Origin: Brugia malayi
Taxonomy: Eukaryota; Nematoda; Chromadorea; Rhabditida; Onchocercidae
Assembly: GCF_000002995.4 (NCBI RefSeq)
Contig: NW_025062479.1
Location: forward strand, 16,054,721-16,118,720
DNA: 64,000 nt
Direction: 5' to 3'
Position 1 is the first letter of the stretch. Each line of letters opens with the position of its first letter. The notes under the pieces are model-generated. The model was given only the letters and a program-made list of their open reading frames with translations, made no database searches and was not told where the DNA came from. Positions 28,501-39,930 of the stretch are shown here, one piece after another. The translations under genes were made by a program, and so were the position numbers.

Positions 28501-28831
28501 GATTATTACACAACCCTGCCATTTCAAAATTTTGACCTTTATTTAAAAGTTAGAGAAACTGAATAATTTCTTCAGACTGAACGACCAAAGAAACCGGTTA
28601 ACTAATAGTAAAATTAATGGAATTGAAATCAAATTCTGCTCGTGTCAAATTGGAGTGTTAAATTAAGGCCTTATTAGTTTCAGTATAAAGTTTGGAGGAC
28701 TAAAAATTATACTTCCGCAGTTGACCACCAACTGATCGTTGACTTGCTATCTCCATCAAGCTACTACTGCCAGTACTGGAAACAGAAACCATGGAGCGAC
28801 GATCGTCATGGCGAGGTGTATTATTTTTCAT
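9151..28831 (-). CDS. DOCK-D/zizimin-type guanine nucleotide exchange factor (DOCK9/10/11 group)
   Basis: A long minus-strand gene of about 40 exons. Exons placed by phase include 28713-28831 (ATG), 28137-28221, 27869-27985, 27528-27700, 27200-27267, 27032-27118 (or to 27111), 26631-26760, 26115-26267, 24909-25013, 24638-24744, 24426-24560, 23981-24202 and 23408-23607. Later ones lie near 22.9, 22.7, 22.4, 22.0, 21.7, 21.4, 21.0, 20.1, 18.9, 18.5, 18.1, 17.9, 17.7, 17.5, 16.6, 16.2, 15.7, 15.2, 14.9, 14.6, 14.2, 13.9, 13.5, 13.1, 12.6, 12.3, 11.8, 11.6, 11.4, 11.0, 10.5, 10.1, 9.8 and 9.5 kb, then 9151-9261 with the TGA stop. The N-terminal [10 protein letters not shown] motif, a PH domain, DHR1 and DHR2 in that order fit the DOCK-D subfamily rather than DOCK-A, -B or -C, which lack the PH. 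Known members activate Cdc42 (and Rac in some) in actin and membrane signalling. The ATG follows a TTAGCAG acceptor by one base. Some internal exon edges are approximate. Confidence 0.9.
9410..12430 (-). other. DHR2 catalytic region of the DOCK-D protein
   Basis: Exons from about 12.4 kb down to 9.4 kb carry the DHR2 exchange module: [20 protein letters not shown] and [13 protein letters not shown] (helical lobe A), then [12 protein letters not shown] and ALKRIFIT, then [12 protein letters not shown]. The loop [21 protein letters not shown] spans the junction of exons near 10.0 and 9.8 kb. The family places its nucleotide-sensing valine in this loop region, and Val residues are kept here. The terminal helix reads [20 protein letters not shown]. 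No catalytic break was seen. Confidence 0.85.
10564..10637. repeat. 40-bp-period tandem duplication across a DOCK exon 5' end
   Basis: Copy one at 10564-10597 and copy two at 10604-10637 share 34 bases with two mismatches. Read on the minus strand, each copy contains an acceptor-like stretch and the codons for IDETKLDE. The coding copy keeps CTTAAAG before ATTGAT; the upstream copy has CTTAAAA and has lost the AG. Confidence 0.9.
20925..22590 (-). other. DHR1 (C2-like) region of the DOCK-D protein
   Basis: Exons near 22.4 kb read [18 protein letters not shown] and [11 protein letters not shown], the typical start of a DOCK DHR1 domain. Those near 22.0 and 21.7 kb supply the central strands ([11 protein letters not shown] among them). 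The exon near 21.4 kb reads [15 protein letters not shown] and [15 protein letters not shown], and that near 21.0 kb reads [15 protein letters not shown]. This order matches the DOCK9-11 DHR1, which in the family binds membrane phosphoinositides. Confidence 0.85.
25477..25556. repeat. (TA)40 microsatellite in a DOCK intron
   Basis: An 80-base uninterrupted TA tract inside the roughly 1.1-kb intron between the PH exon ending at 26115 and the exon starting at 25013. No other feature was seen in that intron. Confidence 0.97.
26115..27118 (-). other. PH-domain exons of the DOCK-D protein
   Basis: Exons 27032-27118, 26631-26760 and 26115-26267 encode roughly residues 190-310. The order [66 protein letters not shown] fits a pleckstrin-homology fold, including the Trp of the C-terminal helix. 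In zizimin proteins this domain binds phosphoinositides at the membrane. The join at 27200 to 27111 or 27118 is ambiguous: the visible GT donor (phase 1) agrees with the acceptor at 27111, not with the stronger-looking one at 27118. Confidence 0.75.
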
Positions 28832-29655
28832 TCTGCTAATAGAAATTAGTCATGGATTTACTTTAGAGATAATAACTAAATATAATCAAAGTGATACTTG
28901 GTCGTACTGACTATAGCAAACAATAGAAGCAAGTTTCTGTAAAATGATGACCAAGTGACTTACTTCTGATTAAATAATGTATATAGTTAATAGCTAATTA
29001 CTAGTCTTTAATACTAATAATGATTCATAGGACACATCAAAATCCACCTCAATTATACATCTAGAAAAAATATAAAGCATTAACTATTGCCCACTTATTC
29101 TTGTCGTACCTAATCACTTTATTCATACTTAATTCATTTATCTTCATTTTTCACTTCATACCTGACTTATGCCAGCTTAGTGTTGGAGGAATTACCACAG
29201 ATCTTGCAACTTTGCTAAATTAGGGATTTACCTTCACAGAGAAAAACAAAACCCAACTAGGAACTGATCTCGGCTAATATGATAATAAATGCTGTGTGCG
29301 GTTTCGGTATGCAACTCTGCTAGACCGTAAGTGCAACGTATGACGTAGCGATAAGAAAATTTTTTGGGGAAGTTTCCTGCGGGTAGTTTTTTAGCTTTTT
29401 TAATTAATCATTACAAAAGTAAGTTGTAAACGTAAGTTGTTACTAATTAAGTAGGTTGAATAGGCGCTTTTGTTCAGATCGATTTGCAAACAACTGAAAC
29501 AGTTTTTGAAGAGTTTTTATTTGAATTTGAAGCATTTGCTCTTGAAAAGAATATTTTGTGATGCATTTGCTTCATGCAAGACAGGTGCGTTTTGGTTTCT
29601 TATCATTAGCTGATTGTCATTTGTTAATTAGAGTGTGTAGATCTATTACAGGAAA
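28832..29655. promoter_or_regulatory. Divergent intergenic region between the DOCK and eEF1B genes
   Basis: The two start codons (28831 minus, 29656 plus) lie 824 bases apart and point away from each other, so promoters for both should lie here. Each ATG follows a consensus acceptor by one to five bases (TTAGCAG on the minus strand at about 28833; CTATTACAG ending at 29651 on the plus strand). That fits outrons removed by trans-splicing, or short 5' introns. No clear TATA box was assigned. Confidence 0.5.
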
Positions 29656-32600
29656 ATGGTGTCGGTAGAAAGTCTTTTGTCAGAGGTGACCACATTATTT
29701 GGCTACCAACTGACATTGAGAGCAGCGGATGAATTATTTTTTGGTGATAAAATGCTCTACCACTACCACTCAAACGATGGATCAAAGAAAGGAATATCTG
29801 GTTTGTTATTACTTATTTAATTCTTTATTCTATTCTGGATCGCTATACAACTTTATTCCTGTCGTTTCTGAATATTGTCAGGTTATCATTTATTCCAAGA
29901 TACTTTTTGAATTAGAGGTATGCGTTGGTATTTATTCTCTGTTCTAATTCCGGCAACCGCTAGATAAAATAAAAGCGAACATGCACATAAGTTTTCTTTT
30001 GTTATTGATTATTTCATTTATCTTGCAAATAAATTCAACCGTGTTTCCTTTTAGACTTATTTGAAGTGTCTTTTTTTGGTGTTCATCTCATCATACTTTT
30101 GTAATGTTAGTCTCAGAAGGTACTTGCAAATCGTTGTTATCTTTATTGTATAACATGTATTCGTGTATTTTATTTGCTGGGTTGCTGACTTTGACTGCAA
30201 ATGTAAAGAGTGTCACTGCAAAATTTCGAAAAACTTTTAGATCGCAGTAGTCCAAATTGCATGAATAAGAGGAGAAATCAGGAAGGCAAATGTCCTAGTA
30301 ACAGTATGCATGAAAAACCTGATGGATCAGATGGCTTACGTGACGCTATCGCTAATGCCAGAAAAACACTGAAGCGAGCGCTGGATGATACTAGTGGTAG
30401 GTAAAATCATTATGTAGTTGGTGATGAAGGGACTCCTGTGTCGAATAATGGTAATGAGTTATTATGGATGGATGACGTGTATTTTATGCAGCAAGAAAAA
30501 TGCATCATTTTATTTTTTGATTGATTTGGTAATTTGTCAAGTTATTTTTGCTAAGATTTATTTGATAGTCGGCAGTGTCAACCTGTTTATTAAAGCGGCA
30601 ACAATGACATTAGTGACTATTGATTAAAATCACTTAGTCGGCATTATTTTGGGTTGCACATTTCCGGACTTCTCCACTCATTTATTAGAGCTCTTTCCCA
30701 GTAGTTGCGTGACTACACTTTGGATGTATATAATAACTACGTGAATTATTACCGAGCAAATACTCTATAATCTTTACCTACATATCATCGGCAGGTTGTT
30801 TTCATTTCTTGGGAAATATATCCTTTACCTGTCATTATTGCTATTCTCATAAACTGACCTATAGCAAAGAAATTCAGTGCCAAGATCTTTTTTGTAGGTT
30901 CATTTTTAGAAGACCTAGCTGGTAATGCATTAGCAAAATTAACTGGAGAAGTTGTCGCGTTAAAGAAAGTAAGTGATGAAATGCGAAATGAAATCCAGAA
31001 ACTACGTGAAGACTTCCAGAAGATACTGAATTATGCCCACCAGGTCAGCGAATTTTTCAAGGAAGAATTTTTCATACTTTTTATTTAAGTTCCAAATATT
31101 TTCTTTGATTTCTCTAAATTTGTTCTATGTTGATGCAACATTTTCTCTGGTATGCCTTTGTAGGATTTAAAAGTATTTTATGAAATCTTGCTAGCAGTAT
31201 CTCTTTCTCTATAAAATTTATGTGAAATAATTTAATACTAGAATACTTCAGGGTAAAAATAATAGATGAAATATTTATAGTAGGCGATGCTTTTTAATAA
31301 AGTCGCGTTTGTTGTCAGCATACTTTTTAACTTTTTTGGGTTGTAGTGGTTAGTAAAGCTCAGTATAATTTGCAGTCAAGACCTTGCATATTTTCCGCAT
31401 TGGAAAGAGTTGGAAGTAGGACATTAATTTTGGGCGATGGCAATCTGTCATTCAGTCTTGCATTTGCTCGCTTGCATCCTGAGATCGAAATATATACAAG
31501 TGTTTTTGAAAGCTATTCTGAATATATTACGAAATATCCTTCCGGTGAAAAGAATATCATCGAACTTCAAACTAACCATTCTCATGTCCATATTTTATTT
31601 TCGATCGATGCCTGCTTACTTCCGGAAAATTGGACCGGGTTTTACGATGATATTATATGGAATTTTCCTCATCACTGTGGAAAAACAAATCTTCGTAAAA
31701 GTCGTCAGCTAATTCAGAAGGCATTTGCAAGTATTGGCCGGTTATTGTTATTCGGTCGTTTTCATATCACTCTTGCTAAGGGACAGAGTGGATTAGATCA
31801 CTCGTCTATATTGTTTAGGCGATGTTTCAAATACCGACGGTTGCCAGAACATAAGTCAGATAGTTGGAATATTATCTACATAGCTGCTGAAGAATACTTT
31901 ATTCTTCAGGAAGCTTCCATTTTTCAGCCAGGATTGTTCCCTCCATATACTAGCTCAGGATATCATAATTCGGAACGATCTTTTAACGATAAAATTGGGC
32001 CGGAAACTCTTACTTTCGTTAAAAGTCCTGTCGTTACTAAAGTCAAAGAACTAACTGAGTATGAAAATAAGATTTTTAGAATCAAAAGAATAGCTCATGA
32101 ATGGCGACCATTTTTTCATAGGGACTTATCAATTGTTTATTTGAATCCAGAAAAAGCTACTGAATTGGAGAGGGTTTTATTTTTCTTGGTTGAAGAACTT
32201 TGTGGGCATATTTTAGTGGACTTTTATGAAGTCGTAGACAGGAGAACATATTATTTAGGACTACCTAATCACATTTACCATTTTGTGTGGCAGAGCTGGA
32301 GGATTCCACTATCCAGAAAACTTTGTAATTCGATTCATGAAGAAATTAAATTGACGCTTAGTGATCGTTTCATCGAGCAGCATCTACAAATGATTGTGAC
32401 CTAGTTTGAAAATTTTTTGGTTTCAATGTATCTATTCAGCATTTGTTTTCAAATAAATTGTTCTCATTGAAGACTCGTGTTTTCTCCATTTTGTGTTTTA
32501 TCTTTACATTTATTTGTATTCTTTAAAAAAAAAAATTTTGTTTAATAGTCCAGAATAATGGTATATTGCCATCTTGTTGAGGTAATAATGGAGCCCGATA

Positions 32601-34172
32601 TCTTGAATTTTTCCTGTGACGTGGCTATAACGTTTCAGTTCTTTAAGTTTGCATAACCTACCGTCGTCGTATAAAATAGCGCTTCTCGCGATGCAAGCTC
32701 ACTAAATTATTAAGTATTTCAAACATATTTTTTCGTAGTCAGTTTATAGAATCTTTTGATGTTTCAAGAATTTTGAAGTTCTGGATGATCATATTGTTTT
32801 AGGGTCATGAGATTTCTCTACCTGCTTTGATAAAGGAATCATCAGAAATTCAAAAACCATTAGAAGTATCAAAAGAGGATTTTGATTTATTTGAATCATC
32901 GGATGAAGATGATGCAGAAAAAGAACGTATCAAACAGGAAAGGCTGAAAGCTTATGCTGAGAAAAAGGCAAAGAAACCAGGATGCATTGCCAAGTCTTCT
33001 ATTATTTTGGATGTGAAAGTAAGTTTTTTTCTCACTACTTTAGATGAAGAAATAATTTTTTTCCTATTTCAAATTTATTTTTTCCTTCTGCATGAATAAA
33101 GTTGTATTTATTGAACAGTTCAAGGAATGTATATTTTTGATGTAGTAGTAAAGTCCTGAAGTGTATCATATCACCATTGAAAAAACACTACATTGAATAG
33201 TTATGTAGTTCTTGAAATTCAAGAAGTTACTTTTTACAGTGGTTTAAGAAGCATTTTTTTAGAAGTAGAATAATTCATAGATATAGAAATTTTAAAAATA
33301 TAGTTCCTTGTATTACTTAGTATGTGGTTACCAATTTGAAACAATTTTTCTTTAAATAAAAAATCAGGAAAATTGTGTTTTGTCTGTTTTTTTTTTTTTT
33401 TTTTTTTTTCACATACTGTTGAATTTTAGCCTTGGGATGACACGACAGATATGCAAGAAATGGAAAAATTTGTTAGGAGGATTGAGAAAGATGGTCTCGT
33501 TTGGGGCGCTGGTCAGTTTTGTTTGTGAAATTGTTATTTGCAAATGTGGAAAACTGTTATGTATAATTAATGCCTAAATATAGTTGTTTGCTGCGTACAT
33601 GCCATTATAACTAAGAAATGTGCTAAATCAGATCGCGGGATATCTATTTTTTTGTCTTTTCTTGAGAGCTGAAAAAATCAAAAGGAAAAGACCGTAATTC
33701 ATATTGGTATGGTAAAATTCCTTGCAACTTTGTTATGATCAAGAATATGTCGAACAACTTTGATTTTCACCATTCTTTGAAATGAAGTAATCATTTGTTA
33801 ACTGGTCTCCACTTTCTTTTTGTGGAAAACTTCTGGATATTTTTTGATTGAATATTGTTGCAGAACTTTGTTTTATTCCTCTCTTTTTCAGCAAAATTGA
33901 TCCCGCTTGCGTACGGTATTAAAGTGCTGCAAATTATCTGCGTTGTGGAAGATGAAAAAGTTTCTGTGGATGATCTTATCGAGCAGATAACCGAAGAAGT
34001 ATCGGATCATGTACGTTTTTATTGTTTCTGTTTTTAAGATTGTTTTCCTTCTGTTTATTATTTCATATCTCCACTTTTCGTTTAGGCAAAACTGAAATTC
34101 ATATGACATGACAAAGCACCTTTTTAATTTCAGGTGCAGAGTGTCGACATTGTTGCCTTCAACAAAATTTGA
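29656..34172 (+). CDS. eef1b: Elongation factor 1B, delta/beta-type exchange subunit (canonical isoform)
   Basis: Seven exons join in frame to about 300 residues: 29656-29800, 30241-30396, 30898-31043, 32803-33018, 33430-33511, 33892-34010 and 34134-34172. The N-terminal part has a [18 protein letters not shown] helix, then a leucine-zipper-like exon ([14 protein letters not shown] through [13 protein letters not shown]), as in eEF1B-delta. The acidic linker [15 protein letters not shown] and the CAGAL-type segment [16 protein letters not shown] follow. The exchange domain runs from [19 protein letters not shown] and DGLVWGA to [20 protein letters not shown] and the invariant end [12 protein letters not shown]. 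The family recycles eEF1A from GDP to GTP during translation elongation. All junction phases agree. The intron 31044-32802 contains an alternative terminal exon. An AATAAA at about 34901 is a possible poly(A) signal. Confidence 0.95.
31376..32404 (+). CDS. Alternative terminal exon: DUF2431 methyltransferase fold plus FDX-ACB domain, spliced to eEF1B N-terminal exons
   Basis: This 1,029-base open exon encodes 342 residues and a stop. The start reads [17 protein letters not shown], the glycine-rich SAM-site motif of DUF2431/BMT5-like proteins (25S rRNA uridine methyltransferase family). Then come [30 protein letters not shown] and [11 protein letters not shown], all typical of that fold. The C-terminal third ([20 protein letters not shown] through [14 protein letters not shown] to [16 protein letters not shown]) fits the ferredoxin-fold anticodon-binding domain of FDXACB1-type proteins. 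The frame has no ATG until near its end, and a stop lies upstream at 31328. The acceptor AATTTGCAG at 31375 is in phase 0, as is the eEF1B donor at 31043. The predicted fusion is about 491 residues: 149 from eEF1B plus 342. Activity is not shown. Confidence 0.85.
   Translation, partial: SRPCIFSALERVGSRTLILGDGNLSFSLAFARLHPEIEIYTSVFESYSEYITKYPSGEKNIIELQTNHSHVHILFSIDACLLPENWTGFYDDIIWNFPHHCGKTNLRKSRQLIQKAFASIGRLLLFGRFHITLAKGQSGLDHSSILFRRCFKYRRLPEHKSDSWNIIYIAAEEYFILQEASIFQPGLFPPYTSSGYHNSERSFNDKIGPETLTFVKSPVVTKVKELTEYENKIFRIKRIAHEWRPFFHRDLSIVYLNPEKATELERVLFFLVEELCGHILVDFYEVVDRRTYYLGLPNHIYHFVWQSWRIPLSRKLCNSIHEEIKLTLSDRFIEQHLQMIVT
32452..32457 (+). promoter_or_regulatory. Poly(A) signal AATAAA for the alternative terminal exon
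   Basis: A canonical hexamer 48 bases after the stop of the DUF2431/FDX-ACB exon and 345 bases before the next eEF1B exon. It supports this exon being terminal rather than an internal retained fragment. Confidence 0.65.
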
Positions 34173-36378
34173 TAAGTAAATGTGACTTGATTAAATTGTC
34201 TTTTTGTCTTTTCATTTTTTCTTTTTTGAAAAATATATTTGCTTATTGATAAAATTCTTTGACTGTTCAAACGCAAAGAATCGCTTTGGCACTGAATTTT
34301 AAAAATGCTTTGTTTTAGGATTTTCTGAGAGTTCGACTAATTATCTCATTTAAAGACTCTCTGCAAGATAACTTGTTTCCTTTTTATTAGAAGTAGTTGT
34401 TTTGCAACCGCTCATTTATTAGTTTCTCGGCACTATCGGCCTTTTATTGAAACCAGTGACAAACAAAATATTAAGGTGGCTAATCTTGTCAACAAAAATT
34501 TGACAGGTGTTGCTGTTTTGATTTTACCATGTTATATAGATGAGAGGTACTCACATGCATCAGTAGTATTTTGTTCTCCTGTCGTCTCACATAACAGCCA
34601 TACCGAAAAAAGAGGTCCTCTGAGAGGAACGAACATCTGTGACGTAATTACTAGCACCTTAACTACACCGCTATTGTTTTCAGATGAAACAGTAAGGTAG
34701 TATGCCCCAATGTTTTCTTTGAAGTGGATCGCCTTTCGTTCAATTCATACTACGGTACTGTCGTGGATGATTTGTTATGTGTCATTAAATTTTATTGGCT
34801 CTGTTGGTAGTTATATAGGTTTTTTTGACCAGTCTGAAATACCTTGGAATGTAAAACTGATCCTCGAATTTATTCAGAACGGCATAATATTTGTTTATTT
34901 ATAATAAAGTTTACAAAGTTATTTCAGTTGTGCTACTGAACGCCAATTCGAATAAAACTTAAAAAGTTTCACAATAGCTGATATGTTAATGCTCTGAAAA
35001 TGTTATAAAAGATGCAAATGTATTGAAGTGATATCGTGTAGTTTTATTGTTCAGGTATATTGATATATTCATAGCAACAAGGAATGGTATATTAGATTAG
35101 AGTTTATTATTTTTATCAGATCTGACAGACTCTGGTAGATTCATTTGTTTTTGGAACAGTGCACCAATCTATCTAACGTCAGTAGTGGCTTTAGAGGGTT
35201 CTGAATACGCTTCTCCAAGATACCAAGGTACTCCTTGTTCGATGCTAATTAGATGCAGCTTGAGCAGTGCATCCGTTTAATCTCCTAATATTTATCATGT
35301 AAAACTGATTCCTTACTTGGAATAATTAGCATTATGAACAATCCAAACGAGCTAATTTCGCATTTCTCCTCGCAAAGCTAATAATTTGCATTAGGTCAAA
35401 ATATTCCAGCAAGATATTAATATAACATAGCTCAATATCATCATTATTTGCAGAAAATCCCATATTTAGCAATTAAAGTAATGTCATTGTTATGCTTATT
35501 GTCTCATTTAAAATTACATTTGCAAGTTTCAGTTTTGATTTCATATAACTGATCATATCGCACAATTATCTAAATACATTTCTCAATGCAAGCAGCTGTT
35601 TGAGGAAGTTCAATGCATTATTGAACTAAGATTAACTATGAAGCTATCCAACCGACATATTTCATTTACCATTATTCGTGCAACTTAATCATAATTGGTA
35701 AGCATCACTTCCTGAGTTAATAATCTATTCACAATTTTCACCACTGTATTCGTTGAATTACTGATGAGTTATAATAGCTTTTGTTTTGTTAAATCATTGT
35801 GAATAAAAGTAGAAATAAGTGAATGGTTTACCATTTATTTATCATTTTGATATTATCATAAATAAATTTTCCTAAAGTTTTTCATTGTCATCAATTGTAA
35901 TCTCATTATAACTCTTCAATACAATAATTAATTTTCCTCTTCCTGTTGCTCTCTTACTATTTGCGATTCTGTGGACTTTCCGCTTCCTCTCTTTACACAT
36001 GCGATGATTATGTACTCAATTATCTTCCTAATCTACTTTAGCTTTTAAAAGTCTTTAGGAAACAATCATAGATACTGTAGTTTCTCAACTTCAAATTACT
36101 TTAACTAATTAGAAATGTTTTCTTTTTCTTTGGTGAAAAAAAATTTATTACAAACGATTCAAATGTATTCTAAAACATTTCATTATTATATCAATTGCAT
36201 GCAGTGTTCATTTTTAACGATTTTTTATTTTCTAAATTATTAATAATCAGAGTAGATCTGATTAAGAAGAAATAATCACATATTTAAATATTGAAGAATT
36301 TCCTCCAAATTATACCTTTAAAAAAAAAAAAAAAAGAAAAAATGTCAAGAAATGGACCAATTGAAAACACTCAACTAA

Positions 36379-36398
36379 ACCTCTCTCTCTCTCTCTCA
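36379..36398. repeat. (CT)n microsatellite
   Basis: A short CT dinucleotide run in the desert 3' of eEF1B, followed by further pyrimidine-rich sequence. Confidence 0.85.
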
Positions 36399-38390
36399 TC
36401 CTCCTTCTCTCTTTTCTCTTCATTGTTAATGAACAAAACGTGAAGACATATTGGTGGAGAGGGTATTGAAGTACTTTACTATCCCATTTTCGTCCTCAAT
36501 CACATCTTAATATTCGTTCCATCTTTCTTCAACCATTAATTTCGAGAGATATTAAACATATGTTACTCTACTACTACTACTTCTACTCCTCCTTTACTCT
36601 TCAATTTACAACAATCGCTTGAAAAATCTGTTAAATCCTCTCTAGGTGAGATAGATAATACATTCGTTATTGTAAATTAATGTTTGTCTGTATACTGTAT
36701 AAATGGATTCTTTTGCTTGGATTGCTACATTATGTACCTGAGGAATACTACAATATCATATTTTCAGGGATAAGACTCAAATTCTTCTGAAATCTACTGG
36801 AAAATTTCTGATCGAAGCGTTTCATTTTTTTTTTTTTTTTTTTGATAAAATTTTATAAAGGAATTATGTGATGAATAATGCAGAAATTTTGACAAATAAT
36901 TATTGTCCTTTCCAGCTTAATAAAAGGGGTATTTTGTTGAGGTTAAAATAAATGAAACAGGTAGAAAATAGTATGATTATCCGATGAATTGTAACTGCCT
37001 CAGTGAACGGGAAAGTATTCGACAAAACTGTGTCCAGCTTAGCAGGTGGTTCTATTGTCCGATTACACTTTTCTGTTATATATCATTGTTATATGAAACA
37101 GTCAGATGCTGATAGTAAGTAATAGTCCCAATATTATTAATTTAATAATGCTGATTTTTTAATTTCGATATTACTTTCGTTCAATATTAAAGACATTAAA
37201 GATGAAATATAAAATTCGGAAATAGAGTTTTTAAAAAACTTAAAAAACTAGAATTGCCGTAACACCTTTCAAACGTTTCAATGCACTAATTCCGATCAGT
37301 TCCAAACATTAGCGATCAAAAATCTATTGTAATAATTTTGGATGAAGTCACTGCAAGTTATTATTGAAAAACATTTAAGTGTATCATTCCGAGCAATTTG
37401 ATGTTAATATTTGTTGCAAAGTTCATTTAAATCGAATAAATTAAATTTAATCAGTCTATTTTGTCTCATGATATTTTGAGAGACAATGATATTAATTAAT
37501 AATAATAATGAATAAATAATAATATATATTAATAATAAATAAATAATAGCAGTAATGCTAATAATCAATGATACCAATAGAAAAAGCAAGACTAATCATT
37601 ACTTATTCAGATCTATCAATGCAGAAGCAATAAGAATGTTCAAATCACGGTCAATGATTACGAATAATGGAGCAATTCTGATATTGCTGCTATCTGGGAT
37701 GTATTTAGTTATAATTGTTCACTGAAACATACATACACCATAGCTAATTACTCGGTCGAACTTTGATGAATCATTCTTACCCAAAATTATTCAATTTTAA
37801 TGTTCCTACCTGTATGAATTTTCTGGGTGATTTATTCGATGGTTAAATGTTATCAAAGAATGTCATTTGCTTTTGCTTATCTGTATTTTTACTTTTATTT
37901 CCTTAAAATAGAAGTGTTAATCTTTTATGGTTATATTTTTATCAAATTCTAAATAAATATGTGCGCGGAATTCAAAAAATTCAGAGAATTAAACGTAAAA
38001 TCGCACGGCTTTGTTTGCAGCCAACACTATCAATAATAAAAACTTAGCAGAAGTACTATTCATTAATTCATTCTTGAAAATAAATCAAAAATTTATCACT
38101 ATAAAATTTAATAGGATGAAAAATTCTTTCATTTCTATACTTTTTTATTGAATTTTTTTAAATATATAGCACTTATTAATTAAACTACTTATTTTATGTT
38201 TACATTAATAATATTGACGATATTAAAAATAAGTAACCAATTCCTTTTCTAAGTCCCTCATTTCATCTTCTCTTCATGTGCTCATTTCTTTGATCAATGA
38301 TTGTAATCAAAGATTTGAAAGCATCTCCTTGTCTCATACTTTTTTTAAGACAAAATTTCAATAAAAAATGACGAATTTCGTTACTACTTT

Positions 38391-38470
38391 GCAAAAGAAA
38401 GAAAGAAAGAAAAAAAAAACGAAGACGAAGAATAAGAAATAGGGAGAGAGAGAGAGAAGTGAAAAGAGGA
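38391..38470. repeat. Purine-rich (GAAA/GA) low-complexity tract
   Basis: GAAA tetranucleotide units are followed by a poly(A) run, GAAGAC units and a GAGAGA run, making an almost pure purine stretch of about 80 bases on the plus strand. Confidence 0.8.
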
Positions 38471-39930
38471 AGAAAGCTGAAATTTCTTTGTGAGCTTGTG
38501 AAATAAGCACTAGATATTATTCATCAAGGTATTGAACTAAAGAAAAGGTAGCACGAAAACTCACCTATTGTTCTGCCATTTTCTTTCCTTTTTCCCTTCT
38601 TCTTCTTCTTCCTTTTATCCGTCACTAGAAATTGCAACTGTTGTTATGTAAAATGCTCAAAAGAAAAGTTTCATAATATCGTATAAAGTTAGCTATGAAA
38701 GAAAAGCATAAAATTTTGCTTCTGTCATTAAATTTATTAATTTTATATTAAAATTATTTAAGAGATAATGAAAAAAATAATGCTATGAACTGGTAAAATT
38801 CATTTATAAATAAGCTAATGCACTATTATTTTCAACGAATTGATCAGCTGGTTTCAATTAAATTTTATTAATACAATTTTTTTAAACGAATAAGTTAAAC
38901 TGCATACTATTTGTTCATCTATATTTATTTTTGCTGAATATCAGTGATGTCGTTACAGTCCTCAAACATTAAATATAATTCAATTTGGTTTACAATAATC
39001 TGATAGAAAGATTTTTTATGTTGCTAAAATTTGCCAATCAAAAAATCTCCATCAATGGAAGGTTTAATTTTCTTGTCACAGACTTTAATCCACTTATTGT
39101 CGGTAGAAATAAACATTAAAGTAAACAAACGATAAACTGTGGAAATTTGCATGTGAACTACAACTTTAGTCTTGAAATTTGATTCAAAATTCCTTTGATC
39201 CAAATAATTTTCATCCTAAAAATTTTCATTTGCAAATTGAGCCTAGCACTGATTGAAAGAGCTCTGAACAAGAAACGATAAACACTTAAACAAGGGGATG
39301 CTGTGTGGGCCAAGGAAAATATGGTGGCCAGAAATATGTTATGAACAAAAATGGATAAAGAATGATCGAAATACTTTTCCTAGGCCTCTACCAATTTGAA
39401 TTTCGAAATGTTCTTTTGATATTTTATTGATTATGTCAATGGCTGTATCTGAAATTTTGAATGTGAAAATGAAGTTCTTTTTAAAATCTCAAAAAACTTC
39501 ATAAAAATTTGAAAATAGTCTATATTCGAAGTTATCCAGAGATATTCTGACATGATAGGTTTTTCAGTTCATATGAGCAATTCACTGGAACTTGATATGT
39601 TAAAACTAATTAAATTTTATTTTATGGTGAAGAGTAAAAATTTTTTGTACTGATCAAAGAACTCTCTTCTTTGTTGATTAGATTTTCCAAGTTTCATTTG
39701 CGGGAAGAATAATATATATATGGTTTATTTTTAAAGTTTGTTGACCTATTTGGTCATTTTTCTTTTGCCAAAATTTCGATTTTTCCTCTTCATCAATCGA
39801 AATGCTTTTGACCAAGTGAATGCGTACCGATTCAATGTAGCAGAGAAAATGGATGACATTTAATGATAGGAATACATTCACGAATATATTTAGCATAATT
39901 TATTTGTTGAAGAAATCCCTCAATTTTACG

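Noticed and set aside
31437..31712. Plus-strand 91-residue open frame with an ATG inside the alternative exon
   Set aside because: Wrong frame; the family motifs of DUF2431 lie in the other, longer frame.
34476..34700. 74-codon plus-strand open frame after eEF1B
   Set aside because: No partner exon, no recognised motif, and it lies in the probable 3' UTR before the AATAAA at about 34901.
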